From assembly GCA_002083595.1 (NCBI GenBank), contig MSXT01000013.1, forward strand, positions 1 through 64,000: a stretch of 64,000 bases of DNA, written 5' to 3'. Below are positions 19,573-28,322 of the stretch, one piece after another. Origin of the DNA: Proteobacteria bacterium ST_bin16 (lineage in GTDB: Bacteria > Pseudomonadota > Gammaproteobacteria > Burkholderiales > Nitrosomonadaceae). The position numbers and the translations under genes were made by a program. A model generated the notes under the pieces. That model ran no database searches. It saw only the letters and a program-made list of their open reading frames with translations, and had not been told where the DNA came from. The number at the start of each line of letters is the position of its first letter. Position 1 is the stretch's first letter.

Positions 19573-21024
19573 TTATTCGGTTGATGGTTTTTCTAGTTGA
19601 TCCAATGCCAGGAAGTGTGCCTTCGTGTTTTCTGCATCCGAGGCCGGTTGGAACCAAGCGAGATTCTGATGCAACTTGACGACTTGCCCGACGATGATCA
19701 GGGTTGGCGGGGTCAAATGAGCGGTTTGCGCTAGATCGGGCAGTGTTTGCAGGGTACCGGTGACGATTCTTTGTTTTTGCGTGGTGCCTTGTTGGATGAT
19801 GGCGGCAGGCGTGCTGTCCGGTAGGCCGTGTGCGATCAATTGCTGGCATAGTACGGACAATCCCAGCAACCCCATATAAATCACGATAGTTTGATGGGGG
19901 CGTGCGAGATGCGGCCAGTCGAGATCGATACTGTTATTTTTCAGGTGGCCGGTGACAAAAATGCACGATTGCGCGTAATCCCGGTGTGTAAGCGGGATAC
20001 CGGCATAAGCCGCAACGCCTGAGGCGGCGGTAATGCCGGGTACTACTTGAAAGGGGATATGGTGCGCGGCCAAGGTTTCGATTTCTTCGCCACCGCGGCC
20101 AAAAATAAACGGGTCGCCACCTTTCAGCCGCAGCACGCGTTTGCCTTCCTGCGCCAACCGCACCAGCAGTTGGTTGATCGATTCCTGTTGCAGCGTGTGG
20201 CGGTTGCGCTCTTTGCCAGCGTAAATGCGTTCGGCGTCGCGGCGCACCATGTCCAGAATCGCGGGTGAAACCAGGCGGTCGTAAACCACGACATCGGCTT
20301 GCTGCATCAGGCGCATGGCGCGGAACGTCAGTAAGTCGGGATTTCCCGGCCCGGCACCGACCAGATAAACCTCGCCTTGCGGCGGCTCGTCTTTTTCCTG
20401 TTGCAAGGACCGCAACAAATAATTCTGTGCAGCTTCGTCTTGTCCCGCCAGCACCATTTCGCTGAACCGGCTTTGCAGTGTTTTTTCCCAGAAAATCCGC
20501 CGCTTCTCTGGGTGTGTGAAATGTTGTTTGACGTGTTCGCGGAATCTACCCGCCATTGCGGCAAGGCGCCCATACGCGGCAGGTATCATGGTTTCCAATT
20601 GCGCGCGTAACAGTCTCGCAAGTACAGGCGATTGCCCGCCGCTGGAGATGGCGATCAGCAGTGGTGAACGGTCGACGATGGAAGGCATGATGAAAGTGCA
20701 TAATTCCGGATCATCCACGACATTGACCGGAATTTGCCGCTGCTGCGCGGCTGCGGAAACTTGCCGGTTGGTGTCGCGATCGTTGGTGGCCGCAATGACT
20801 AAAACGATATCTTCCAGATGTCCGTGCTGAAAGAATTCAGCATGGTGTTTGATTTTGCCTTGCGCGTGTAACTCATTTAATGCGTTACTCAGCTCTGGCG
20901 ATACCACCGAAACATGCGCTCCGGTCTGAAGCAAAAGCATAACCTTGCGCGTGGCGACTTCGCCGCCACCGACGACCAGGCAAGCTTTGTTTTTGATATT
21001 GAGGAAGACCGGCAGAAAATCCAT
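19573..21024 (-). CDS. cysG: Siroheme synthase CysG (multifunctional)
   Basis: A fusion of two enzymes. The N-terminal half (1-205) is precorrin-2 dehydrogenase/ferrochelatase with the NAD-binding motif VVGGGEVATRK and a C-terminal dimerisation region. The C-terminal half (about 215-465) is uroporphyrinogen-III C-methyltransferase, beginning VYLVGAGPGNPDLLT and containing the VVYDRLVS and GGDPFIFGRGGEE signatures. Together they convert uroporphyrinogen III to siroheme, the cofactor of sulfite and assimilatory nitrite reductases. Its 483 residues are slightly longer than E. coli CysG because of a C-terminal tail. It converges on nadC with a 24-bp gap. Confidence 0.96.
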   Translation of the reverse strand: MDFLPVFLNIKNKACLVVGGGEVATRKVMLLLQTGAHVSVVSPELSNALNELHAQGKIKHHAEFFQHGHLEDIVLVIAATNDRDTNRQVSAAAQQRQIPVNVVDDPELCTFIMPSIVDRSPLLIAISSGGQSPVLARLLRAQLETMIPAAYGRLAAMAGRFREHVKQHFTHPEKRRIFWEKTLQSRFSEMVLAGQDEAAQNYLLRSLQQEKDEPPQGEVYLVGAGPGNPDLLTFRAMRLMQQADVVVYDRLVSPAILDMVRRDAERIYAGKERNRHTLQQESINQLLVRLAQEGKRVLRLKGGDPFIFGRGGEEIETLAAHHIPFQVVPGITAASGVAAYAGIPLTHRDYAQSCIFVTGHLKNNSIDLDWPHLARPHQTIVIYMGLLGLSVLCQQLIAHGLPDSTPAAIIQQGTTQKQRIVTGTLQTLPDLAQTAHLTPPTLIIVGQVVKLHQNLAWFQPASDAENTKAHFLALDQLEKPSTE

Positions 21025-21058
21025 GATGTTTCGAAGAGTTTTTTAATCCCAATAATAA

Positions 21059-21116
21059 AGGAAGCGCTGATTAATTCTAAGCCAAATACTGGCTTATGCG
21101 TTAATCAGCGCTTCCT
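21059..21116. repeat. 58-bp palindromic element between pstS and cysG
   Basis: AGGAAGCGCTGATTAA (21059-21074) is perfectly repeated in inverse as TTAATCAGCGCTTCCT (21101-21116). Inside is a second inverted pair, TAAGCC (21078-21083) and GGCTTA (21091-21096), around a 7-nt loop. It may end the pstS transcript, but no strong U-run follows on the minus strand. The arrangement also resembles the abutted terminal repeats of a miniature mobile element. I found no second copy in the window. Confidence 0.75.
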
Positions 21117-21172
21117 AGAGTTGCTGCTATTTTCTACGCGATATCCGTGTAGAAGTTTTTACCGGACGAAGG

Positions 21173-22168
21173 CTATAAACTGGATTCTAGCTTAAGTATA
21201 TCTTCCAGCTTGATGTTCGTTCCGGTTCCTTTGAACACAGTACCCACTTTTTTCTTGTTCAGATGCTCGATATTGAGGTTGTAGACTTCTTTTGAGAGCG
21301 GGAAATATTTGACTTCCGTCACCAGCGCCGCGGCATTCTGCATGTAGAAATTAACAAATTCCTGAACTTCGGGTTTTTCGGTGGATTTGGCGTTGACGTA
21401 GATGAATACCGGGCGCGATAACGGTTTATAGCTATTATTTTCTACCGTGGCAGCGGATGGCAGCACGCCACCGTTGCCGTTGTCGATCGCGACAGCGCTA
21501 ATTTTTTTGCTATTCTCGATGTAATACGCGAAACCGAAGAATCCTAGCGCATAAATGTCGCTGGCGACGCCTTGTACCAGCACGTTGTCATCTTCCGATG
21601 CGGTGAAATCGCCACGGCTTGATTTGGCTTTGCCGACAACGGCTTCTGTGAAGTACTCGAAGGTACCGGAATCCGCGCCGGGGCCGTAGAGTTTGATTTT
21701 TTTGTCCGGCCATTCGGGATTGATCTGATTCCAGCTGGTGATTTTACCTTGCGCACCGGGTTCCCAGATTCTCTTCAATTCGTCGACGGTGATGGTTTTG
21801 CTCCAGGTATTTTTGGGATTTACAACGACAGTCAAAGCATCGAATGCGATGGGCATTTCGATATATTGCACGCCTGCTTCCTTACAGGCCTCCATTTCCA
21901 ATTGCGTGATGGGACGCGAGGCATTAACGATATCGATCTCATTACGGCAGAATTTTTTGAACCCGCCACCTGTTCCTGAAATACCCACGGTCACACGAAC
22001 CGCGCCGCGCTTGGCGATCTGGAAGTCTTCGGCGACCGCTTCGGTAATGGGGAAAACCGTGCTGGAACCATCGATCTTTACGATCGGACTGGCGATTGCT
22101 GTTGTAATAGCGGATGCGCTCAACAGTGTAGCCGCTAAGAATGTTCTGAAGTTAAACGAGGTCAACAT
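21173..22168 (-). CDS. pstS: Periplasmic phosphate-binding protein PstS (SphX-like)
   Basis: Substrate-binding protein of a phosphate ABC transporter. The start at 22168 gives a clean signal peptide (MLTSFNFRTFLAATLLSAS..., cleavage near ALAS/TTAIAS-P). The mature protein opens IVKIDGSSTVFPI, the phosphate-contact loop of PstS, and has SGTGGGFKKFC and NASRPI. Length 331. No pstC, pstA, pstB or phoU gene adjoins it, so it is a stand-alone copy of the SphX/PstS group that would have to use a transporter encoded elsewhere. A Pho box upstream supports induction by phosphate starvation. An in-frame upstream start at 22204 would destroy the signal peptide. Confidence 0.92.
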   Translation of the reverse strand: MLTSFNFRTFLAATLLSASAITTAIASPIVKIDGSSTVFPITEAVAEDFQIAKRGAVRVTVGISGTGGGFKKFCRNEIDIVNASRPITQLEMEACKEAGVQYIEMPIAFDALTVVVNPKNTWSKTITVDELKRIWEPGAQGKITSWNQINPEWPDKKIKLYGPGADSGTFEYFTEAVVGKAKSSRGDFTASEDDNVLVQGVASDIYALGFFGFAYYIENSKKISAVAIDNGNGGVLPSAATVENNSYKPLSRPVFIYVNAKSTEKPEVQEFVNFYMQNAAALVTEVKYFPLSKEVYNLNIEHLNKKKVGTVFKGTGTNIKLEDILKLESSL

Positions 22169-22228
22169 GAATATGTTCTCCAGGTGAGTCAATAAAATGG
22201 TCATGAAAGATTGTGCAACCGGTGCGGT

Positions 22229-22262
22229 ATCTTATTTCAGAATTGTTACAGGATTATGACAA
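22229..22262 (-). promoter_or_regulatory. Pho box and -10 element upstream of pstS
   Basis: On the minus strand TTGTCATAATCCTGTAAC (22245-22262) agrees with the PhoB box CTGTCATAAATCTGTCAT at about 13 of 18 positions, with the correct 11-base period of TGTCA-like repeats. Ten bases further is TAAGAT (22229-22234), the spacing usual for a PhoB-activated -10. It lies about 60-95 bp before the pstS start. Confidence 0.7.
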
Positions 22263-22346
22263 TCTTTTTTTGTCTTAAAGCCGGTGTGCGTGTGCTGGTT
22301 TTTTGCGCATTTATGCAAAAAAGCTGCTAGTAAAAATGACACCGCA

Positions 22347-23708
22347 TTAAGAATTGCTGGCAGTCTGGATAGTTTCAGCGATACGCTCAGCCCAGTGATT
22401 GATTTTATGCTTCGATTCCCCTTCAACCATGACGCGAATCAATGGTTCTGTGCCCGATGCACGAATCAGCACACGCCCTTTGTCATTCAGATCGGTTTCG
22501 GCTTCTTCGCGTACGGCTTGGACTGCTTTGTTGGCGCTGAAATTAAACGGTTTGGGAATTTTCACGTTGATCAAGCGTTGCGGGTAAAGCGAGACGCCGC
22601 GCATGAACTCGGCCAGCGTTTTATTCGTATCGCGTAACGCATACAGGACTTGCAGAGCGGAAATAATGCCGTCGCCTGTCGTATGCTTATCCATACAGAT
22701 GATATGTCCGGAATTTTCGCCGCCGAGCTGCCATCCTTTCTCTTGCAATGCCTCCAACACATAGCGGTCACCGACGTTGGCGCGAAGAAATGGAATATTC
22801 ATTTTTTTGAATTGCGCTTCGATCGCCAGATTGGTCATCAAGGTACCGGCAACCCCGCCGGTCAGCATTTTATTCTGCTGACGGTGTTTGGCGATAATAT
22901 AAATCAGTTGATCGCCATCATAAATCCGGCCATTTTTGTCGGCCATCATGAGCCGATCACCGTCGCCATCCAACGCAATGCCTAAGTCGGCGTGATGCTG
23001 TTTGACGGCTTTCTGTAACGTCGCGCAATGCGTCGCGCCACACTCCAAGTTGATATTCAGGCCATTGGGTTGCACGCCGATGGTGACGACGTCTGCACCC
23101 AACTCGTGCATGACGTGACCGGCGATATGATAAGCGGCACCATGTGCGCAATCGACAACGATACGTAGTCCGCGCAGGTCAAGGTGATAGGGGAAAGTGC
23201 TTTTACAAAATTCGATATAGCGTCCGGCGGCATCATCAATACGCTGTACTTTCCCTAATTGAGCGGAAGGTTTGGTTTCGATCGGCGCATGGATGCCGCT
23301 TTCGATTTTATGTTCTATTTCGTCAGGTAGTTTTCTACCTTCGGCAGAAAAGAATTTAACGCCGTTGTCCTCGAATAGATTATGCGAAGCTGAAATCACG
23401 ATCCCGGCTTGCAGCCGCAAAGCGCGAATCAGGTACGCGATGGCTGGGGTCGGCATCGGTCCGGATAGAATGACATCCACACCGGCGGCGCATAATCCTG
23501 CTTCCAGAGCGGATTCCAGCATATAACCCGATACCCGGGTATCCTTGCCGATCAGAACGGTCGGGCGTTTGCCTTGCATTAGATGCCAGTCCGCAGCCGC
23601 GAGAACTTTCCCGGCGGAATAGCCTAGATGCAGAATAAAATCCGGCGTGATGGGTGCTTTGCCGACACGTCCGCGGATACCATCTGTTCCAAAATATTTT
23701 TTAGTCAA
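22347..23708 (-). CDS. glmM: Phosphoglucosamine mutase
   Basis: Interconverts glucosamine-6-phosphate and glucosamine-1-phosphate for UDP-GlcNAc, hence peptidoglycan and lipopolysaccharide. It has 453 residues. The phosphoserine site is SASHN, the metal-binding loop is DGDGDR, the sugar loop is GGENSGH, and the phosphate loop is RASGTEP. The frame begins with TTG at 23708, two codons before the invariant YFGTDGIRG, so the non-ATG start appears genuine although no clear ribosome site is seen. It follows folP by 42 bp in the classic ftsH-folP-glmM cluster. Confidence 0.96.
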   Translation of the reverse strand: MTKKYFGTDGIRGRVGKAPITPDFILHLGYSAGKVLAAADWHLMQGKRPTVLIGKDTRVSGYMLESALEAGLCAAGVDVILSGPMPTPAIAYLIRALRLQAGIVISASHNLFEDNGVKFFSAEGRKLPDEIEHKIESGIHAPIETKPSAQLGKVQRIDDAAGRYIEFCKSTFPYHLDLRGLRIVVDCAHGAAYHIAGHVMHELGADVVTIGVQPNGLNINLECGATHCATLQKAVKQHHADLGIALDGDGDRLMMADKNGRIYDGDQLIYIIAKHRQQNKMLTGGVAGTLMTNLAIEAQFKKMNIPFLRANVGDRYVLEALQEKGWQLGGENSGHIICMDKHTTGDGIISALQVLYALRDTNKTLAEFMRGVSLYPQRLINVKIPKPFNFSANKAVQAVREEAETDLNDKGRVLIRASGTEPLIRVMVEGESKHKINHWAERIAETIQTASNS

Positions 23709-23750
23709 TTTGAGCGGTGTTTAATTGCAATGAGATGCGGTTGAATGGGT

Positions 23751-24587
23751 TTACTGTGTGTCACAATTTTTCATTGCCGTGTAGATAGCGAGCGCTTCCT
23801 TAGTAGCTTTGACATCGTGCACACGCACAATTTTGGCACCTTTGACTACTGCAAGCAAGGCTGCCGCGATACTTTCATGGGTCCGATCGGTTGCGCTGTT
23901 TCCCGTGACGGCGCCGAGCATGGATTTGCGTGATAAGCCTGCTAACAATGGAACACCAAGTGTAGTCAATTGATCCAGCTGATTTAACAGAGTGAAGTTA
24001 TGTTGCAGCGTTTTGCCAAAACCAAAACCCGGATCGATCACCAATCGGTCTTCCGCTATGCCTGCCGATTTCGCGGCTTGGATGCGTTGTTGCAGGAAAT
24101 CTTTGACTTCATGGATGATATCTTTATATTGCGGGTTTTCTTGCATATTCCGCGGTGTGCCTTGCATATGCATTAAACAAATTTGCACCTGCTCATGCGG
24201 AGCTACTGCTTCCAGAGCTCCAGGGCTGCGCAGCGCATTGACGTCGTTAATCATGAAAGCACCTGCTGCTATGGCGTGTGTCATCACTTCGGGTTTGGAG
24301 GTATCAACCGATAGGGGAATTTGACTATCGGCGAGCGCTTCCAGTACCGGGATAACACGATCTAACTCTTCGTCGATGCTGACTTGCTGACTCCCCGGAC
24401 GTGTTGATTCTCCACCAATGTCGAGGATATCGGCGCCTTCATCGATCAAATGCTTGGCGTGGATAATTGCTTGTTGTGCCGATAAGTACAGCCCGCCGTC
24501 CGAGAAAGAGTCGGGTGTCACGTTAATGATGCCCATGATCAACGGGCGATTGCTTGACAGGATTGGGTTTTGCACGAATGAGGACAC
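23751..24587 (-). CDS. folP: Dihydropteroate synthase
   Basis: Joins p-aminobenzoate to hydroxymethyl-dihydropterin pyrophosphate in folate synthesis; the sulfonamide target. A TIM-barrel of 278 residues with the two family signatures MGIINVTPDSFSDGG and ADILDIGGESTRPG, plus DPGFGFGKT. The open frame begins with GTG at 24587. An internal ATG at the MGIINVT motif would be too short, so GTG is favoured, without a strong ribosome site. It lies between ftsH and glmM, 79 bp after ftsH with a hairpin in between. Confidence 0.95.
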   Translation of the reverse strand: MSSFVQNPILSSNRPLIMGIINVTPDSFSDGGLYLSAQQAIIHAKHLIDEGADILDIGGESTRPGSQQVSIDEELDRVIPVLEALADSQIPLSVDTSKPEVMTHAIAAGAFMINDVNALRSPGALEAVAPHEQVQICLMHMQGTPRNMQENPQYKDIIHEVKDFLQQRIQAAKSAGIAEDRLVIDPGFGFGKTLQHNFTLLNQLDQLTTLGVPLLAGLSRKSMLGAVTGNSATDRTHESIAAALLAVVKGAKIVRVHDVKATKEALAIYTAMKNCDTQ

Positions 24588-24615
24588 AGTGGGATAAGAG
24601 GAGTTGTAGAAGTGA

Positions 24616-24649
24616 AAACGGGATACGATTTTATGGTCGTATCCCGTTT
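24616..24649 (-). terminator. Hairpin between ftsH and folP, terminator or attenuator
   Basis: AAACGGGATACGA (24616-24628) pairs perfectly with TCGTATCCCGTTT (24637-24649), a 13-bp stem with an 8-nt loop. On the minus strand it is followed by TCACTTC rather than a U-run. It lies just after the ftsH stop and could lower read-through into folP-glmM. Confidence 0.7.
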
Positions 24650-24666
24650 ATCCCGATTACTGACGA

Positions 24667-26589
24667 TTAATCAGCTTCTTTTGCAATCTCTTGCGGTGCA
24701 GCGGGTTCTTTAGGTTCATCCGTTTTTGCCGCAGTAGATGGTCCTTCGCTTGCTACTGTGGGAGACATTGATTGAGGCGGTTTGGGTGGACGCGGTGGGC
24801 GGCCCTCCATGATATCGTTGATTTGATCGCTATCAATCGTTTCCCATTCCAGCAATGCCTTGGTCATGGCTTCAATCTTGTCTTTATTTTCTTCAATCAG
24901 TTTACGAGCAATTGCATATTGTTCATCCACAATACGGCGAACTTCTGCATCAACAGTCTGCATCGTTTTTTCACTCATATTTTTATGCGTGGTTACTGAA
25001 CGGCCGAGGAAAACTTCGCCTTCATTCTCACCATAAACCATCGGTCCAAGCTTGTCGGACATCCCCCATTGGGTAACCATTTGCCGCGCTAATTCGGTAG
25101 CACGCTCAAAGTCATTGGATGCGCCGGTGGTCATTTGATGCATGAAAACTTCCTCAGCAATACGGCCGCCAAACATCACGGAAATTCTTTGCAGAATTTC
25201 TTCACGTTCCATGCTGAAACGATCTTCCGTTGGCAATTGCATCGTGACACCCAATGCGCGGCCACGCGGAATAATCGTCACTTTGTGCACCGGATCGGTT
25301 TTCGGCAGCAATTGAGCCACTACCGCATGACCTGATTCATGGTAAGCGGTATTCCGGCGTTCGTGTTCCGGCATAACCACTGAGCGACGTTCCGCACCCA
25401 TGAAAATTTTGTCTTTGGCGCGTTCAAAATCTTCCATGTCGACCAGACGCTTGTTGCTGCGCGCGGCAAACAACGCTGCTTCATTGACCAAGTTGGCCAG
25501 ATCGGCACCCGACATACCGGGTGTGCCACGCGCCAGAATGTCCGCTTTGACGTCGGGTGAAAGGGGCACTTTACGCATATGCACATGCAGAATCTGTTCC
25601 CGTCCACGGATGTCCGGCAGAGGCACAGTGACTTGACGGTCAAAACGGCCAGGACGTAACAATGCTGGATCCAATACATCCGGACGGTTCGTTGCTGCAA
25701 TGACGATCACGCCCATGGCGCCTTCAAAGCCGTCCATTTCCACCAGCAATTGGTTAAGCGTTTGCTCGCGTTCATCGTTCCCGCCACCCAGTCCGGCGCC
25801 ACGTTGACGGCCAACCGCATCAATCTCGTCAATAAAGATGATGCAGGGCGCATGTTTTTTAGCTTGCTCGAACATGTCACGTACACGGGATGCGCCCACA
25901 CCGACAAACATTTCAACGAAATCCGAACCGGAAATGCTGAAGAAAGGTACTCCCGCTTCTCCTGCGATAGCTCGCGCCAGCAATGTTTTACCGGTACCTG
26001 GACTGCCTACCATCAAAACACCGCGAGGGATTCGTCCGCCAAGTTTCTGGAATTTGGACGGGTCGCGCAGGAATTCAACCAGCTCCGCTACTTCTTCCTT
26101 TGCTTCCTCACAACCTGCAACGTCGTTGAAAGTCACTGTGTTGGCTGATTTATCCAGCATGCGCGCTTTGCTTTTACCGAACGAGAATGCGCCGCCATTG
26201 CGTCCGCCACCCTGCATTTGCCGCATGAAGAAAATCCATACCGCAATCAGTAACAGCATTGGGAACCATGAGATGAAAATACTCATCAGCATAGATGGTT
26301 CTTCTTCCGGTTTAGCTTCAACAATGACGCCGGCTTTGAGTAGATCACTGACCATCCATGGATCGGATGGCGCATAGGTTGTAAAGCGTCTGCCATCGGA
26401 TTTCGTACCTTTCAGGGTACGGCCTTCAATGACAACTTTGGCAATTCTGCCTTGATTCAATTCAGAAATGAATTGAGAATATTCCATTGGTACTTGCGTC
26501 GGTTGACGTACGCTGAATTGGTTAAATACGGTCATCAACACAAGTGCAATTACCAGCCAAATGGCCATGTTTTTAATTAAGTTATTCAA
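24667..26589 (-). CDS. ftsH: ATP-dependent zinc metalloprotease FtsH
   Basis: Hexameric inner-membrane protease that degrades misfolded membrane proteins and regulators such as RpoH and LpxC. Two membrane helices (about 8-24 and 103-121) flank a periplasmic domain. The AAA+ module has Walker A GSPGTGKT and Walker [13 protein letters not shown]. The zinc protease motif is HESGH. 640 residues, with a Pro/Ala/Lys-rich tail. The start codon is TTG at 26589, clearly supported by AAGGAG six bases upstream and by alignment of the N-terminus. It follows rlmE by 173 bp, where a weak hairpin (26721-26755) is found. Confidence 0.97.
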   Translation of the reverse strand: MNNLIKNMAIWLVIALVLMTVFNQFSVRQPTQVPMEYSQFISELNQGRIAKVVIEGRTLKGTKSDGRRFTTYAPSDPWMVSDLLKAGVIVEAKPEEEPSMLMSIFISWFPMLLLIAVWIFFMRQMQGGGRNGGAFSFGKSKARMLDKSANTVTFNDVAGCEEAKEEVAELVEFLRDPSKFQKLGGRIPRGVLMVGSPGTGKTLLARAIAGEAGVPFFSISGSDFVEMFVGVGASRVRDMFEQAKKHAPCIIFIDEIDAVGRQRGAGLGGGNDEREQTLNQLLVEMDGFEGAMGVIVIAATNRPDVLDPALLRPGRFDRQVTVPLPDIRGREQILHVHMRKVPLSPDVKADILARGTPGMSGADLANLVNEAALFAARSNKRLVDMEDFERAKDKIFMGAERRSVVMPEHERRNTAYHESGHAVVAQLLPKTDPVHKVTIIPRGRALGVTMQLPTEDRFSMEREEILQRISVMFGGRIAEEVFMHQMTTGASNDFERATELARQMVTQWGMSDKLGPMVYGENEGEVFLGRSVTTHKNMSEKTMQTVDAEVRRIVDEQYAIARKLIEENKDKIEAMTKALLEWETIDSDQINDIMEGRPPRPPKPPQSMSPTVASEGPSTAAKTDEPKEPAAPQEIAKEAD

Positions 26590-26762
26590 GATAGCTCCTT
26601 GGTTTGCACCTTAAAAATCATTGATTGGACATTCTAACTCTATTTTGTCAAATAGAACAGAACAGTTCATGTTATAGAAATTTGCTATCAAACTATCATC
26701 CTACTCTTTACATTTGCCTTAATCACTGGGGGGATCCATTCATTTCTCAGTGATTTCCGGTG

Positions 26763-27380
26763 TTACTTTTTTCCGAGTCCTAATAAATATAATTCGTTGC
26801 TGCGATCGCGCGAGGCTTCCGGTTTTCGTACCACAACGCTTTTGAATTCGGCGCGCATGTCGCGATGAAACTGCTCAAAATCCCTGCCTTGAAAAACTTT
26901 GACTAGGAAATTTCCGCCATAGTTCAGTTGTTCCATTGAGAATGCCAGCGCCAGTTCGGCCAAGTACATACTTCTGGCTTGATCGCTGACTACAATACCG
27001 CTCATATTGGGTGCCATGTCTGAAATGACAAGATCCGGCTGCCGCTCTTCCAGATGTTTTCTTAATTCCAACAAAGCACGCTCTTCTCTAAAATCATCCT
27101 GAATAAATTCCACACCGGGCAAAGGCGCCATTTCCAGGATATCCAATGCAATCACTTTTCCTGTCCGGCCTACTTTCTGGCTGGCGACTTGAGACCAGCT
27201 GCCGGGTGCAGCACCTAAATCGACAACAATCATACCGGATTTAAATAGATGATCCCGCTCGGCGATCTCAAGCAGCTTGTAAGCGGCACGAGAACGATAA
27301 CCTTCTTTCTTGGATTGCTTGACGAAAAAATCATTAACATGTTCTTTCATCCAAGCTTTGCTGGTTTTAGCCCGTTTCAT
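26763..27380 (-). CDS. rlmE: 23S rRNA (uridine-2'-O)-methyltransferase RlmE (FtsJ)
   Basis: Heat-inducible methyltransferase that modifies U2552 of 23S rRNA in the assembled 50S subunit. 205 residues. The SAM-binding motif is [13 protein letters not shown], followed by VIALDILEM and [11 protein letters not shown]. The catalytic K-D-K-E residues fit: K in AYKLLEI, D in SDMAPN, K in LVKVF, and E in KPEASR. The ATG at 27380 is chosen; a TTG precedes it directly. Gene order rlmE-ftsH-folP-glmM is conserved in many Proteobacteria. It is divergent from the RNA-binding gene at 27411 with only 30 bp between them. Confidence 0.96.
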   Translation of the reverse strand: MKRAKTSKAWMKEHVNDFFVKQSKKEGYRSRAAYKLLEIAERDHLFKSGMIVVDLGAAPGSWSQVASQKVGRTGKVIALDILEMAPLPGVEFIQDDFREERALLELRKHLEERQPDLVISDMAPNMSGIVVSDQARSMYLAELALAFSMEQLNYGGNFLVKVFQGRDFEQFHRDMRAEFKSVVVRKPEASRDRSNELYLLGLGKK

Positions 27381-27410
27381 CAAGTAAAATAATACGTTTA
27401 AAGAGAATTT

Positions 27411-27764
27411 ATGTTAACACTAACAATTGCTCAGCGGCGTGAATTGAAAGCGCAAGCGCACGCGCTGAATCCGGTCGTAATGATTGGAAAATCGGGATTA
27501 TCCGCCACGGTTATCGAAGAATTGGAGCGTGGACTTACAAGTCATGAACTGATTAAGGTTAAGGTTCAAGTCGACGATCGGACTGCCAGGAATGCGCTTT
27601 TTGAAGAAATCTGTGAAAAGCTGAGTGCCGCACCGGTGCAGCATATCGGGAAAACTTTTGTTATCTATCGTCCCAAGCCGGAAGAAGCTGGTAAAAAAAC
27701 CGAACGTTCTTCGCAAAAAAAGAAGCGCGAGCCGTTTCGCACCAAACGCAGTTATCAGAATTGA
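27411..27764 (+). CDS. yhbY: CRM-domain ribosome assembly RNA-binding protein YhbY
   Basis: Small RNA-binding protein of the CRS1/YhbY (CRM) family, associated with pre-50S particles. Residues 1-97 contain the CRM fold with the GxxG loop (IGKSGL) and [11 protein letters not shown]. The C-terminal 20 residues are very Lys/Arg/Ser-rich and extend beyond the usual 97-residue family length. It is divergent from rlmE, another 50S-related gene, and converges on greA with a 12-bp gap. Confidence 0.93.
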   Translation: MLTLTIAQRRELKAQAHALNPVVMIGKSGLSATVIEELERGLTSHELIKVKVQVDDRTARNALFEEICEKLSAAPVQHIGKTFVIYRPKPEEAGKKTERSSQKKKREPFRTKRSYQN

Positions 27765-27776
27765 GCTTTCGCGGCA

Positions 27777-28253
27777 TCAAATGTATTTGACATCAAGTAT
27801 TTCGTATTCACGTACTCCGCCGGGTGCCTGAACTTCGGCGATATCGCCCGCATATTTGCCGATTAATGCGCGTGAAATGGGGGAGCTGATGGAAATTTTT
27901 CCATTCTTTATGTTGGCTTCATCGTCGCCGACGATTTGATAGGTAACCGTCTCGCCGCTTTGCAAATCTTCCAGTTCAACAGTGGCGCCGAAAACACAAG
28001 CACCGTCGGCGTTAATCAGCGCGGGATTGATGATCTGAGCACTGGAGAGTTTGCTTTCCAGTTCGGCAATACGGCCTTCAATGAACCCTTGTTTTTCCTT
28101 GGCAGCATCATATTCGGCATTTTCGGAAAGATCACCATGCGAACGCGCTTCTGCAATCGCCGCGATGACTGCGGGGCGATGTACGGTTTTCATTTCGTGC
28201 AGTTCTTTGCGTAGCGCTTCCGCTCCGGCTACTGTTAAAGGGATCGTACTCAT
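27777..28253 (-). CDS. greA: Transcription elongation factor GreA
   Basis: Binds the secondary channel of RNA polymerase and stimulates cleavage of backtracked RNA. 158 residues. The N-terminal coiled-coil carries the acidic tip residues in [14 protein letters not shown]. The C-terminal FKBP-like domain ends [14 protein letters not shown] and EILDVKYI. It follows carB by 69 bp in the carA-carB-greA order seen in many Betaproteobacteria. Confidence 0.97.
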   Translation of the reverse strand: MSTIPLTVAGAEALRKELHEMKTVHRPAVIAAIAEARSHGDLSENAEYDAAKEKQGFIEGRIAELESKLSSAQIINPALINADGACVFGATVELEDLQSGETVTYQIVGDDEANIKNGKISISSPISRALIGKYAGDIAEVQAPGGVREYEILDVKYI

Positions 28254-28322
28254 TGTAATTTTTTGCCTTTCATTTTCATTCTATTCCGTGATAATCAGGG
28301 AAAACCGGAAGTTATTTTTTAC

